Of a stretch of 64,000 bases of DNA, positions 38,416-48,575 are shown piece after piece; position 1 is the stretch's first letter; each line of letters begins with the position of its first letter. Position numbers and translations under genes: made by a program. This stretch comes from Vibrio albus (GTDB taxonomy: Bacteria > Pseudomonadota > Gammaproteobacteria > Enterobacterales > Vibrionaceae). The notes below the pieces were generated by a model that ran no database searches, had not been told where the DNA came from, and saw only the letters and a list, made by a program, of their open reading frames with translations. The stretch lies in the NCBI RefSeq assembly GCF_003144035.1, contig NZ_QFWT01000007.1:1-64000 (forward strand), read 5' to 3'.

Positions 38416-38790
38416 ATGGAAATCACAAATAAGGCTAACAATAAAGCCAATCTTCTTTTCTACGTCGGTTTAGTAATGATCGTTGGACTTATGTTTGCGA
38501 ACCAAGCTCACGCTGGTACTGGTGGTACAGAGTTCGATGACATTTGGACCACCATCACCGACTGGACTCAAGGTACACTGGGTCGCATCATTGCTGGTTC
38601 AATGATTTTGGTAGGTATCGTTGGTGGTATCGCTCGTCAAAGTATCATGGCATTCGCAATGGGTATCGGCGGTGGTGTTGGTCTATACAACAGCCCTACG
38701 GTTGTAGAAGCGATTATGACAGCTACATTAGAGTCAGCTGAAAAAATTGCTCCAGCAGCTATTCAGTTCAGTAACGGCTTAGGGCTATAA
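38416..38790 (+). CDS. traA: TraA pilin, copy 2
   Basis: 124 residues from ATG 38416 (AATCAGGAAA upstream). Same leader and mature layout as copy 1; the leader sequence has diverged more than the mature pilin, indicating selection on the pilin. It may be expressed from its own promoter or by read-through of the intervening terminator. Confidence 0.88.
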   Translation: MEITNKANNKANLLFYVGLVMIVGLMFANQAHAGTGGTEFDDIWTTITDWTQGTLGRIIAGSMILVGIVGGIARQSIMAFAMGIGGGVGLYNSPTVVEAIMTATLESAEKIAPAAIQFSNGLGL

Positions 38791-38823
38791 GGTCTCAATA
38801 CTCACTTTAACCCCTCCTTTTAT

Positions 38824-38863
38824 ACTTGGCATTTTTGGTTTCAGTCGTCAGAAAATGCCAAGT
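38824..38863. terminator. 12-bp stem-loop after the second pilin
   Basis: ACTTGGCATTTT and AAAATGCCAAGT pair perfectly across a 16-base loop. No T run on either side beyond the stem, so it may be a terminator or a 3'-end stabiliser. Confidence 0.45.
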
Positions 38864-38894
38864 GATTTCCCTCCCAGAAAAACGCTTTAAAAAC

Positions 38895-38930
38895 GCTCAA
38901 ATTGGGCAGTTACACAGTCTGTGTATAGCC
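38895..38930 (+). promoter_or_regulatory. Activator dyad and probable -10 before the 1806-residue gene
   Basis: GCTCAAATTGGGCAGTTACA carries the right half of the recurring dyad; TGTATAG about 20 bases further is a good -10. This layout (dyad over the -35 region) is what a class II activator would use. Confidence 0.45.
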
Positions 38931-38997
38931 GATTACTCCAGTAACCTCCTGTATTGGGTTCTTGTAACCCTATTCAATAGCTATTGGAGAAAACATT

Positions 38998-41900
38998 ATG
39001 AATAAGTTCAAGCTAAGGCTACCAGTCTTGCTTGGTGCGATGGCCGCAATTGCTGCACCATTAGCTCAAGCGGAATTGTTAGAATACAGCTTTAATACAC
39101 CTGATGGTGCAGAACGCACATTATCTCCAAGCACCGTTTACGCCAACCCAACAGGGAACATAAAGTTCGCGTTGAGTGCAGGGATCGACCGTAAGGTTAA
39201 AATCTCTATCGTAAGGCCAGACGGTTCAGTGGTGAATTCGGCTACGAGTCACCTGCTTGGAGGCGCAGACCGTATTACAGTTAATGGAAAGTCCTATTAT
39301 GGTGCGGAGTTAGAACTAGCCGCTCCGGGGGAGGGCGAGTACTCATTTAAGGCAGAAATTCTTACGTCTGTTGGAGATTCTGTTCAAACAGATACATACC
39401 CAATTATTGTAGATATCACACCTCCTGTTATTTCTGGGGAGATTCAGTGGGTCAGAAGTGGTTTTAGTATGGGTAGTATTGATGTCTTTAACCACGGTTA
39501 TGCGGGTAAAGAGTTGAGATTGGAAGGGATTGATGATGATAGCGGTATATCGTCAGCAAAATTCTTTACCATCGACTCTTCTGGGCAAAAACGAGAAACG
39601 AACGCATCCTTGGATACAGTTCAGGGAGTGGCATCTTTACCTGTCGGCAGTGCAGTCAGTAGCTCGATGGCTCCTGAAAATCAAGCAGAGTATACTCTTG
39701 GTTTTTCAATCAGTGACGAAGCAGGAAACCAGACAGAAATCAGTAGAGTTTCAACGATTGATAAGGTTGTTCCCCAGGTCTGGACGGAAGTATTCGATAG
39801 TTCCGAAGGCATTTGGAAACCCTACACATCGGGTATGAATGTTTATGAAAACCCTGTTCAAATTCGTTACAAACGAAGAAAGCAGGAACATACTGCATTT
39901 AATGGAACAAAATATGGATGGGGAGATACAACCTATGATTCGGAAGATAATGAATTTATTTACCGAAATGTAAGTTTAAACTACCCTCAAAAATACTCAT
40001 ATTTCCATTTCTTCACCCAAGCTGGTGGTTACTCAACACATCGTTACGCAGATTTTAATTTTAATCTAGCTGGTGGGGCTTCTCTTGGTCCTAAACCAAT
40101 AAAGCTTGAATATCATCTAAGTGATGGTGGGTGGGTCTCAAGTGAAAGACCACGCTACTCTCACCCTTACGTGGTGGATAAGGTCCGTATACATTCAGAA
40201 GCAAGGCCATATAACCAGAAAGCTTGGCTTAGTGGTTTTGGAGCTTGTGTGATCCCTGCAAATGAAACGTTTTGTGAGGCTGAGGTCAATGTAAGTAGGA
40301 CATCAGGGCGAGGATACAGCCCAATTCAGTATTATGTAGCAAAAGAAGATGGATCATTTTCAGTGCATGGTGGGTATCTGTACACATTTTGGGATATGAA
40401 TCCACCAACAATAGATAATGTCTCTGTTGATAAAACATTAGGCCAAATGACAGTACGGGTTATTGATAATGATAGAGTCAATAACTGGCAGATAAGTCAT
40501 TGGGACACTAATGTGTTTAAAGCATATGCTGATAATGGTGAAGAACGGATCGAGCTGCCGCGTTCATCGTACACTTCACCTGACTATAAAACTAAAATTG
40601 CGACGTTTGATTTTGCTAGTCTGACCGATGGTAACTATTCCCTGTCTGCCGAAGCGATAGATACCTATGGGAACAGTGCTACGCAAAGTTATGGTGAGCA
40701 AATCTTAGTCGATAACACGCCACCAACGTTATCTGTCAATGTTACTGATGATGTCCAGTCTTTGGATGACGTTGTTATCAATCTTTCTGATAACTTAGAC
40801 AGTACACCGAAGGTAACGTCGATTGCTTTAGTCGGCGGTCCGGCGGATGAATCTGTTCAATTGTCATGGCGTGAAGAGTCAAATGGTCGATTCCGTTTGG
40901 AATACCCTGTGATGTTCCCTTCGCTGGCAGAAGGTGAGAGTTATACTCTTACCGTAAAGGCTGTAGATAACCAGAGTAACGAAGCGACAAAAGCCGTAGT
41001 GTTTAACTATAAACCTCGTGAAATTACGCTTTCAGGCGGATTTAACGGCAATATGGCTATTCCGGCAGTTCCGTATGAGTTTACCTATGCAGACGGTAAG
41101 AACATCATCGAAACTGAACCTCTAACGTTAAGTGATGGTTCGGTCGTAACTGGCTCATACGACGTAATGGTGACATTGCGAAGTGATGCTCAAATTCCTT
41201 TGGTGGTAAACGGTATTCGAGTTGAACCAGGCCAAACTGCTGACATTATGAAAAATCATAGCTTTGCTTCTACTGGAGGACGATTAAGTATTCCAGTTCG
41301 AGCTGTTGATGGTGCAGATGCTGGCACAGCAAGCCTTTTGGTTATGACTACAGCGCCTAACTCACCAGTTTTGGTAGCCAATATCAAAACATGGAAAGCG
41401 AGTGAAAGCTTAACGGCCAATACCTGGGAAGTTCGACAAGTCATCGACAACTTCAATGTCCAAGTCTCTGCCGACTCAGGTGTACCATGTCGCTATTCGA
41501 CGAACCTGCAAGAAGCTCAATCATCAGATCCTATCAAAGACCCTGTATGTTTTGTTGAGTGGGAGCAGATTCCAGATGAAGCCGAAGTGGTAAACAGTAA
41601 TCGAGTTGCTGGTATATCTGGTCAAGCATTGCAGATCGGTGAACAGGATGTCACTTATGGTGTATATCTGTTTAACGGCGAAGATAAGGTAAAAATCGGC
41701 GGCGGTAACAGAAAGCTAAATGTGGTCTCTGCTTTGGGTTCAGTAACTTACTTACCAGAGTCAGATATTGCTCAAGTAGACCGTGTTATCCAGAACTTAA
41801 ATGTTCAGTTACGACAAACCTCAGGTCCAAGCTGTATCCTGACGATGGATGCTGAAAAAGCCAAGCAAGATGAGAGTGGACGTGTATCCGAAGCGGCGCA

Positions 41901-44418
41901 CAGAAGCTGCTTATTTGAGTGGAAAGAAGTTCCAGAAGGGCTGCTACAAGATACTCGATACGACACACCAACACTAATTGGTTCATTGGCAGAAAAAGCA
42001 ACGGTTCCTTTAAGTTGGCGCGTTAGCATTTTCTCTCGTAGTGGAGCTCGTGTAGCGTTAGCGGATGAGACCTTTAACATCGAGGTTGTTGACCCAGCGG
42101 TTCCTCAAGTTGATCTGATGACCGATTATCACTTCAAGGACAACATCTACATCGTTCCTATGACTGGTGATTATTTCGGTGATGTCCAAGTGAATGCGAA
42201 GCCATCAGACTTGAGGGTTTCTATATCTAGGAACAATGAAACACTTGAGTCAGAAGTGCATTCATCCGGTATGGGTACAGCGATGAAGGTGAATCGTCGT
42301 ATTCGAACAGATGACCGCAAACTGTGGGAAGAAGTAACTTACCAAGTTGACTCTTCATATGAAAAAGTACCTGAAATTAAGAGCACTAAAGAATATCGAC
42401 TGATTGCAATGCCAAGCAAAGGTATTCGTCCAATGCTGTCAATGGATGGTAATACTGTTCTCGATATCCAAACGCTGAACGTAAAAGTCGATATACGCGA
42501 TTTGTACCGTGGGAACGACGAATATGATGAAGCAACTATGGGGCAGTGGAAGGTTCGTCTGTCTCGTCAGATCTCTCCAGGAGAGATTGAACCAATGTCA
42601 GAATGGGTGGATGCAGAAAACGGTTCAGCTGAAATAGCAGTTGAAATGTCGAAAGTAGACTCTAGCTACATTCGATTTACCGCAGAAGCGAAGCTTGTTA
42701 GCCCAGTTGAAGGATATGAACGTATCGAGGCATCTCCAAGCCCAATTTTTGCTACGGTTCTTCGTGGTAACAAAATTGATGGTGAGGTTACAACTCGTCG
42801 TTTATCAGGTGCAGCTCCTTTCAATGCCGCTTTTAAGTTAGGTATTGTCGATCGGCTTGATTATCGTTCAGTTGGAGATGTCTTCTGGGAAGTGAGTAAT
42901 GACGATGGTCAGACATGGAATGAACATGCTACAGAAGAGCGTAGAAAGTACAGTTTCGTAGAGAGTTTCGGTGTTGGTAAATATCTAGTTCGAGCTAAAG
43001 TTGTAAACGTAAACTCGGGCTTAGAAAAGTACACTGAAAATGTAGAAATTGTTTCGTATGAAGCGCTTGAAGTTGATGTTCCTGGTCCTGATACGCTCTT
43101 GGTGGGTAGTTCTTCTGAATACTCAGCGACCATTATGGATGGCGAGAACGCATTTGATGCAAGTAAAGCTGTGATTGAGTGGTCAGAAGATGGTGGTAAG
43201 ACTTACACTACTGCGGCTCCACGTATCACGCTAACCAGAGAAGAACCACAACGAGTTAAGCTAATTGCTCGTGTACGTTCGACGATGGCTCCAGAAGATG
43301 ATGCGTATGCGTATAGCCAGGCCAAGAAAACCGTAGAGTTTAAAGCTGTTAAAGCTCCGCGTATTCGTATTGATGGACCTCGTTTAGTAGAGAAAGACTT
43401 TACTTACAAACTAACCGCAGATACTCGACTGCCTTATCGAGATTTGGATGCCGAAGTTAAGGGTTTCTTCACGCTTCCTGATGGAACCATTATTGAAGGC
43501 AACACTGCTGAGTACGTTCCAAATCAAGCAGACTTGGATCAAGCTCGTGTTGAAATCAAATACACAGCATGGATCGACGGTTACAAGGAGTCTTCTACAT
43601 CGGAAACGGTATACAAAGCTCGCGTATGGCAATATGTCTGGCCTGAGTTTGCACTCAGCTACAGAGCAAATGCAGATGTAGCACCAGCTATTGTTAGCGC
43701 TTCTGTTCGTCCTGTTGGATTCCGAGGCAAGCTTGAAGAGCCTACCTACGAATGGATCTTACCGGAAGGTGCAAAGCTTAAAGATCAACGAGACACGTCT
43801 CGCTCTTTTGAAATCACAGAGCCGGGCGAGCACCTTGTGAAGGTCATTGTGCGCGATGCTCGTGGTAACGAAGCAGAAGCTCAGTTAGCGATAACGGTAG
43901 GTCAAGCTGAAAACTATAAGGTAGAACTAGAATACTCAGGTTCAAATAAGCTAGATCGTGAACCTCTGGATGTTTTGGTTCGTCCATATATTGAAGGTGG
44001 ACACCCAAGAGACCGAATTAATGTGATGCAGTACACCGTTAATGGGAAGTCTCTTGAAGACACTGGTCGTTATGGAAGAATGACGCTTGACGCGGGAGAA
44101 CACACAATTAACTTCCGTATTAAGTCTGAAATGGGCAAAGAAGTGGAGAAAGAGTTGAAGATAAAAGTTATCGAAAACCAAGCTCCGGTTTGTTCTATCG
44201 ACCACAGAGAAAGTACATTCGCATGGCTTGTGTATGCCTCATGTGATGATGTCGATGGTCGTGTGAAAGGATTTGAATGGACGCTTAATGGTGAACCTGT
44301 TGCCTCTTCATCACGAAGATTGACGATCAGCAAACGCAGCTATGATGCAATGCCAGAAGTTACTTTGACTGGTATAGATGATGCTGGTGGTCGCAGTGAT
44401 CCTGTGACCCTTCAATAA
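38998..44418 (+). CDS. Very large secreted protein with repeated Ig-like beta domains
   Basis: 1806 residues with a signal peptide ending 'LAQA'. The remainder is beta-rich, with repeated Ig/cadherin-like patterns such as 'FSISDEAGNQTEIS', 'VDNTPPTLSVNV', 'LTVKAVDNQSN' and 'VKVIVRDARGNEAEAQLAITV'. SXT and IncA/C elements encode comparable large proteins near traA (I recall DUF4165-type; tentative). It has its own promoter region and is followed by a strong terminator. Likely exported to the cell or pilus surface, for example as an adhesin that stabilises mating pairs, but this is inference. Confidence 0.75.
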   Translation: MNKFKLRLPVLLGAMAAIAAPLAQAELLEYSFNTPDGAERTLSPSTVYANPTGNIKFALSAGIDRKVKISIVRPDGSVVNSATSHLLGGADRITVNGKSYYGAELELAAPGEGEYSFKAEILTSVGDSVQTDTYPIIVDITPPVISGEIQWVRSGFSMGSIDVFNHGYAGKELRLEGIDDDSGISSAKFFTIDSSGQKRETNASLDTVQGVASLPVGSAVSSSMAPENQAEYTLGFSISDEAGNQTEISRVSTIDKVVPQVWTEVFDSSEGIWKPYTSGMNVYENPVQIRYKRRKQEHTAFNGTKYGWGDTTYDSEDNEFIYRNVSLNYPQKYSYFHFFTQAGGYSTHRYADFNFNLAGGASLGPKPIKLEYHLSDGGWVSSERPRYSHPYVVDKVRIHSEARPYNQKAWLSGFGACVIPANETFCEAEVNVSRTSGRGYSPIQYYVAKEDGSFSVHGGYLYTFWDMNPPTIDNVSVDKTLGQMTVRVIDNDRVNNWQISHWDTNVFKAYADNGEERIELPRSSYTSPDYKTKIATFDFASLTDGNYSLSAEAIDTYGNSATQSYGEQILVDNTPPTLSVNVTDDVQSLDDVVINLSDNLDSTPKVTSIALVGGPADESVQLSWREESNGRFRLEYPVMFPSLAEGESYTLTVKAVDNQSNEATKAVVFNYKPREITLSGGFNGNMAIPAVPYEFTYADGKNIIETEPLTLSDGSVVTGSYDVMVTLRSDAQIPLVVNGIRVEPGQTADIMKNHSFASTGGRLSIPVRAVDGADAGTASLLVMTTAPNSPVLVANIKTWKASESLTANTWEVRQVIDNFNVQVSADSGVPCRYSTNLQEAQSSDPIKDPVCFVEWEQIPDEAEVVNSNRVAGISGQALQIGEQDVTYGVYLFNGEDKVKIGGGNRKLNVVSALGSVTYLPESDIAQVDRVIQNLNVQLRQTSGPSCILTMDAEKAKQDESGRVSEAAHRSCLFEWKEVPEGLLQDTRYDTPTLIGSLAEKATVPLSWRVSIFSRSGARVALADETFNIEVVDPAVPQVDLMTDYHFKDNIYIVPMTGDYFGDVQVNAKPSDLRVSISRNNETLESEVHSSGMGTAMKVNRRIRTDDRKLWEEVTYQVDSSYEKVPEIKSTKEYRLIAMPSKGIRPMLSMDGNTVLDIQTLNVKVDIRDLYRGNDEYDEATMGQWKVRLSRQISPGEIEPMSEWVDAENGSAEIAVEMSKVDSSYIRFTAEAKLVSPVEGYERIEASPSPIFATVLRGNKIDGEVTTRRLSGAAPFNAAFKLGIVDRLDYRSVGDVFWEVSNDDGQTWNEHATEERRKYSFVESFGVGKYLVRAKVVNVNSGLEKYTENVEIVSYEALEVDVPGPDTLLVGSSSEYSATIMDGENAFDASKAVIEWSEDGGKTYTTAAPRITLTREEPQRVKLIARVRSTMAPEDDAYAYSQAKKTVEFKAVKAPRIRIDGPRLVEKDFTYKLTADTRLPYRDLDAEVKGFFTLPDGTIIEGNTAEYVPNQADLDQARVEIKYTAWIDGYKESSTSETVYKARVWQYVWPEFALSYRANADVAPAIVSASVRPVGFRGKLEEPTYEWILPEGAKLKDQRDTSRSFEITEPGEHLVKVIVRDARGNEAEAQLAITVGQAENYKVELEYSGSNKLDREPLDVLVRPYIEGGHPRDRINVMQYTVNGKSLEDTGRYGRMTLDAGEHTINFRIKSEMGKEVEKELKIKVIENQAPVCSIDHRESTFAWLVYASCDDVDGRVKGFEWTLNGEPVASSSRRLTISKRSYDAMPEVTLTGIDDAGGRSDPVTLQ

Positions 44419-44437
44419 AAGTATGACTATCTAAACC

Positions 44438-44464
44438 AAGCCCGGCACTCGCCGGGCTTTTTTG
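44438..44464 (+). terminator. Rho-independent terminator after the large protein
   Basis: AAGCCCGGC-ACTC-GCCGGGCTT stem followed by T residues. Confidence 0.85.
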
Positions 44465-44478
44465 TCTCTCCGCTCTAA

Positions 44479-44501
44479 TTGACCAAACAGGGCAACTACA
44501 G
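44479..44501 (+). promoter_or_regulatory. Candidate activator dyad before dsbC
   Basis: TTGACCAAACAGGGCAACTAC matches the recurring dyad (left half TTGNCCAAA, right half GGGCA), about 75 bases before dsbC. Confidence 0.5.
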
Positions 44502-44573
44502 ATGCAGGCTTGTATCCATATCCCGAATAAACTGCCAACTGATGAAAAAGTAACTGACGGTTAAAGGATAGGT

Positions 44574-45278
44574 ATGTTGAAACAAGCAATAGCACCAGTG
44601 CTCATGCTGCTTAGTACTGTAGCAACAGCGAAAGATTTTACTGCTGCTGATGTGCAGAAAGCAGAGGCAAAGATTACTGGAATGGTTGAGTTGCCAATTT
44701 ATGGCATCAATGCAGTAGAAAGTGACGGTCAAATCGTGTTTTTGTCAGAGAATGGACGCTTTGTTATTTCAGGACAAATCTACGATCTCTGGCAAAAGAA
44801 GCCTCTCAGTACGTTGACAGAAATGCGCGATGTCGCTGACCGATTTAGGCTACGTGACATGAATGTCGATATAGATGCGATGAATGTGGCAAAGCTTGGG
44901 ACTGGCCCAAAAGAAGTAGTGGTCTTTGTTGACCCTCAGTGTGGTGCCTGCCACCAGCTAATGGAAGAGGCGAAAGCTCTTAAAGATGAATACACGTTTA
45001 AGTTTGTCGTGATACCTATTCTTGGTGATAAGTCAAACCGTTTAGCTCGCGCTCTGTCTTGCATAACTGACCAAGATAAAGCGTTTGAAGCGCTTAGCCA
45101 AAGAAAGCTTGGTTCCTACCCAACATCATGCAGCAGTAAACGTCATGATCTCACTCTGCTTACCGCACAGTTACTAAATATTCGAGGTGTTCCTTATTTG
45201 ATTGCACCTGATGGGCGAGTCAACGCTGGCCGACCACAGAATATGGACCTGAAAACATGGCTGGAGAGCGATAAATGA
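44574..45278 (+). CDS. dsbC: DsbC-like thiol:disulfide isomerase
   Basis: 234 residues, signal peptide ending 'ATA', short dimerisation domain, then a thioredoxin fold with active site CGAC in 'FVDPQCGACHQLMEEAKAL' and the cis-Pro region 'IRGVPYLIAPDGR'. It folds Cys-rich transfer proteins such as TraU and TraN in the periplasm. It overlaps traC by 4 bases (ATGA). Confidence 0.9.
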   Translation: MLKQAIAPVLMLLSTVATAKDFTAADVQKAEAKITGMVELPIYGINAVESDGQIVFLSENGRFVISGQIYDLWQKKPLSTLTEMRDVADRFRLRDMNVDIDAMNVAKLGTGPKEVVVFVDPQCGACHQLMEEAKALKDEYTFKFVVIPILGDKSNRLARALSCITDQDKAFEALSQRKLGSYPTSCSSKRHDLTLLTAQLLNIRGVPYLIAPDGRVNAGRPQNMDLKTWLESDK

Positions 45279-47725
45279 ACATTATTACGATAAGAAAAAA
45301 GCTCCAAGAAAAGCTTATCCCAGAGCATTTAAGAGCTGCTGGGATTGTCCCCGTGCTTGCGTACTCAGAAGATGATTACACCTTCTTGATGGATGATAAA
45401 AGCATTGGCTTTGGTTTCTACTGCCATCCTCTATGCGGGGCTGACGAAAAGATTCAAGAGCGTGTTAATGGTTTTATGAACCAGGAGTACCCGGCCAAAA
45501 CCACCATGCAGTTTATCTTGTTTCGATCTCCTGACTTAAACCATGAAATGTATCGAATGATGGGGTTACGTGATGGTTACAGAGATGATCTGTTGACCTC
45601 TTCAATCGAGCAGCGAATGGAGTTTCTTCAAAAACATACGACCGAGAGAATGGTTGCCAAATGTAAGAAAGGAACATTTGATCTTGGTCTAATCCACGAC
45701 CTAAAACTGTTCGTCACCGTAAAAGTGCCCATCAAACATGCCAATGAACCGTCTCAGGAAGAACTAGACTCTCTGGCAAACCTACGGACTAAAGTTGAGT
45801 CTTCACTAAGAACGATTGGTGTTCACCCTGTCCCCTTAACTGCTGTCGGTTACATCAGAACAATGAATACCATGCTCAATTGGGGGCCTGAGGCATCATG
45901 GCGAACAGATGGTTGCGATTGGGAAACAGACAAGCCCATTTGTGAGCAAATTTTTGATTACGGCACAGATTTGGAAGTTGATAAGAGCGGTCTACGTTTA
46001 GGCGATTATCACGTTAAGGTTATGTCTGCGAAGAAAATGCCCGACTCTTTCTATTTCGGTGATGCAATCACCTTTGTTGGGGATCTCAGTGGGGGCAACT
46101 CAGCTATTCGTGAAAACTACATGGTCGTGACAAACCTGTTTTTCCCAGAGGTTGAAAACACCAAGAATGCACTTGAAAGAAAACGTCAGTTTACAGTAAA
46201 CCAAGCATACGGGCCTATGCTGAAATTTGTTCCAGTACTTGCTGACAAAAAGCATGACTTTGATGTTTTGTATGAGTCATTAAAAGAAGGCTCAAAACCT
46301 GTCCGTGTAAGTTACTCATTGGTGCTTTTTGCTCCTACAGCTGAACGCGCTCAAGCAGCAGCAACAGCGGCGCGTAACATCTGGCGCGAGAACCGCTTCG
46401 AGATGATGGAAGACAAATTTATCTCGTTACCAATGTTTATCAATTGCTTGCCATTCTGTACCGACCGAAAAGCCGTAAAAGATCTGTTTCGTTATAAAAC
46501 CATGACCACTGAACAGGCATCAGTTCTATTACCGGTATTTGGCGAGTGGAAAGGGACTGGCACTTTCCACTCTGCATTGATTTCTCGTAACGGACAGCTA
46601 ATGAGCTTGTCTTTGCATGATAGCGACACGAACAAAAACTTAGTGGTCGCAGCGGAATCTGGATCGGGTAAAAGTTTCCTTACCAACGAATTGATATTCA
46701 GTTACTTGTCTGAGGGGGCTCAAGTTTGGGTTATAGACGCAGGTAAGTCATACAAAGACCTGTGTGAACTGCTGAAAGGGGACTTTGTGCATTTCGCCGA
46801 AGGCTCCAACATTTGTTTGAACCCATTTGAACTGATCACGAACTGGAAAGAAGAAGAGGATGGTGTTGTCTCTATCGTCAAAGCTATGGCATCCGAGAAA
46901 GGCTTGTTGGATGAATACCAACTCGCAGGTTTAAAGCAAATTATGAACGAGCTCTGGGAAGTTATTGGCCGTGATATGACTGTAGACCACATCGCTGATA
47001 AGTGTTGTGAGTCTGATGAGCAACGAATTAAAGACATCGGTCAACAGCTATATGCATTCACATCAAAGGGTAGTTACGGTAGCTACTTCTCTGGTTCGAA
47101 TAACGTTAACTTCCAAAACCGTTTTACAGTCCTGGAGCTTGATGAGCTACAAGGCCGCAAGCATTTACGTCAGGTTGTTTTGCTGCAAATGATTTACCAG
47201 ATTCAGCAGGAAATGTTCCTCGGTGAACGTAACCGTAAAAAAGTCGTCATCATTGATGAAGCATGGGATCTGCTTAAAGAGGGTGAAGTTAGTACATTTA
47301 TGGAACACCAATACCGTAAGGCAAGGAAGTACGGTGGAAGTATTGGTATTTGTACTCAGTCGATCAACGACCTGTATGAAAACCCTGTGGGTCGCGCTAT
47401 TGCTGAGAACTCAGCTTCCATGTACCTACTTGGTCAGACAGAAGAGTCAGTAGAATCCGTAAAACGAAGTGGCCGTCTGTCTCTTTCCGAAGGTGGTTTC
47501 CATACCCTAAAAACTGTTCACACCATTCTAGGTGCTTATTCAGAAATCTTCATTAAATCAAAAGCTGGCATTGGTGTTGGCCGTTTGGTTGTAGGTGATT
47601 TCCAAAAACTACTTTATTCAACAGACCCGGATGACATCCGAGATATCAATAAGTATGTAGATCAGGGCTTAAATATCACTGACGCAATACGTCAAGTAAT
47701 GCATCAACGTGGCATGGCCGCATAA
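45275..47725 (+). CDS. traC: Type IV secretion ATPase TraC (VirB4-like)
   Basis: 816 residues. N-terminal TraC_F/VirB4 domain, Walker A 'ESGSGKSFLTNEL' at about 460-472 and Walker B 'KKVVIIDEAWDLL' at about 655-667, plus 'QSINDLYENPVGRAIAENSA'. It powers pilus assembly and the mating channel at the inner membrane. Confidence 0.94.
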   Translation: MNIITIRKKLQEKLIPEHLRAAGIVPVLAYSEDDYTFLMDDKSIGFGFYCHPLCGADEKIQERVNGFMNQEYPAKTTMQFILFRSPDLNHEMYRMMGLRDGYRDDLLTSSIEQRMEFLQKHTTERMVAKCKKGTFDLGLIHDLKLFVTVKVPIKHANEPSQEELDSLANLRTKVESSLRTIGVHPVPLTAVGYIRTMNTMLNWGPEASWRTDGCDWETDKPICEQIFDYGTDLEVDKSGLRLGDYHVKVMSAKKMPDSFYFGDAITFVGDLSGGNSAIRENYMVVTNLFFPEVENTKNALERKRQFTVNQAYGPMLKFVPVLADKKHDFDVLYESLKEGSKPVRVSYSLVLFAPTAERAQAAATAARNIWRENRFEMMEDKFISLPMFINCLPFCTDRKAVKDLFRYKTMTTEQASVLLPVFGEWKGTGTFHSALISRNGQLMSLSLHDSDTNKNLVVAAESGSGKSFLTNELIFSYLSEGAQVWVIDAGKSYKDLCELLKGDFVHFAEGSNICLNPFELITNWKEEEDGVVSIVKAMASEKGLLDEYQLAGLKQIMNELWEVIGRDMTVDHIADKCCESDEQRIKDIGQQLYAFTSKGSYGSYFSGSNNVNFQNRFTVLELDELQGRKHLRQVVLLQMIYQIQQEMFLGERNRKKVVIIDEAWDLLKEGEVSTFMEHQYRKARKYGGSIGICTQSINDLYENPVGRAIAENSASMYLLGQTEESVESVKRSGRLSLSEGGFHTLKTVHTILGAYSEIFIKSKAGIGVGRLVVGDFQKLLYSTDPDDIRDINKYVDQGLNITDAIRQVMHQRGMAA

Positions 47726-47739
47726 CTAAAAAGGAAAGG

Positions 47740-48063
47740 ATGATGAACTTTAAATCAATTTTAATTGCGGCGTTGTTAGGTGCAGCTGGTGGATTTGGTG
47801 GTTCTTATTACTTCATGGTCAAAGAAACCGCAGCACTTCATGACCGATTAGCGTTAACGCCTCCAGTAGTTGTTGTGGATTTCACGAAAATTGCGAGCTC
47901 ATACCCATCCGGAGCTGATGAGGCTGAGATCGAACAATTGATGCTTAAAACAAACAACGCAATCTTCAAACTCAAAGAAGCGGGGTACTTGATTATTGAT
48001 GGTGCCGCTACTTTAGGTGCCCCTGAGGATATTTATTTACCTTCGGAGGTAATACTGGAATGA
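47740..48063 (+). CDS. TrbI-like small membrane-anchored protein
   Basis: 107 residues (ATG 47740 or 47743) with a single N-terminal span ('ILIAALLGAAGGFGGSYYF') and a periplasmic part ending 'LIIDGAATLGAPEDIYLP', a pattern of TrbI_F-type proteins between traC and traF/trhF. It overlaps the next gene by 4 bases. Confidence 0.7.
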   Translation: MMNFKSILIAALLGAAGGFGGSYYFMVKETAALHDRLALTPPVVVVDFTKIASSYPSGADEAEIEQLMLKTNNAIFKLKEAGYLIIDGAATLGAPEDIYLPSEVILE

Positions 48064-48575
48064 AGCTCATTGTTAGAAAAGAATCTTGGAAGCGATTTGC
48101 TTTAAAGGCTGCAATTGTACTTGCTCTTCTTTGGGTTGCTGGGACGTCCTTTGCGGGACGTTACCGAATCGGTTATGACCCTCAATTAGAGCGATGTTTA
48201 CCTAATCATTCTGTCTACCTTATCGACCTAAAAGATAAAGAACTCCATAGAGATGCTATTTACGCCTTTTCAGCAAAGGGTATGGAGCCACTTTATGATG
48301 ATGGAACAAGGATGTTAAAAGTCCTTTCCGGGATGCCAGGCGATACTGTTGAAGTCAATAAAAACTGGGAAGTTGTAGTGAACGGAGAGGTTAAACAAGT
48401 AGGGTTACAACTGGCTAATAAGTTGAATGTTCCTGCTAGTCATTTCTTTGGGAAAGGTGTTCTTCCAGAGAAACATTATTGGTTTCTCGGGGAAAGTATA
48501 TCGAGTTTTGATTCACGCTATTGGGGAGATGTAAAAGATGAGCAAATCATTGGCCGCGCATATCCGCTTTTCTAA
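48060..48575 (+). CDS. trhF: S26-type signal-peptidase-like transfer protein TrhF
   Basis: 171 residues with one N-terminal span. S26 features: 'CLPNHSVYLI' in the place of the catalytic Ser box, 'MLKVLSGMPGDTVEV' with the general-base Lys, and 'WFLGESISSFDSRYWGDV'. TrhF/TraF proteins of this kind mature pilin or other transfer proteins. It overlaps traW by 38 bases. Confidence 0.85.
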   Translation: MKLIVRKESWKRFALKAAIVLALLWVAGTSFAGRYRIGYDPQLERCLPNHSVYLIDLKDKELHRDAIYAFSAKGMEPLYDDGTRMLKVLSGMPGDTVEVNKNWEVVVNGEVKQVGLQLANKLNVPASHFFGKGVLPEKHYWFLGESISSFDSRYWGDVKDEQIIGRAYPLF

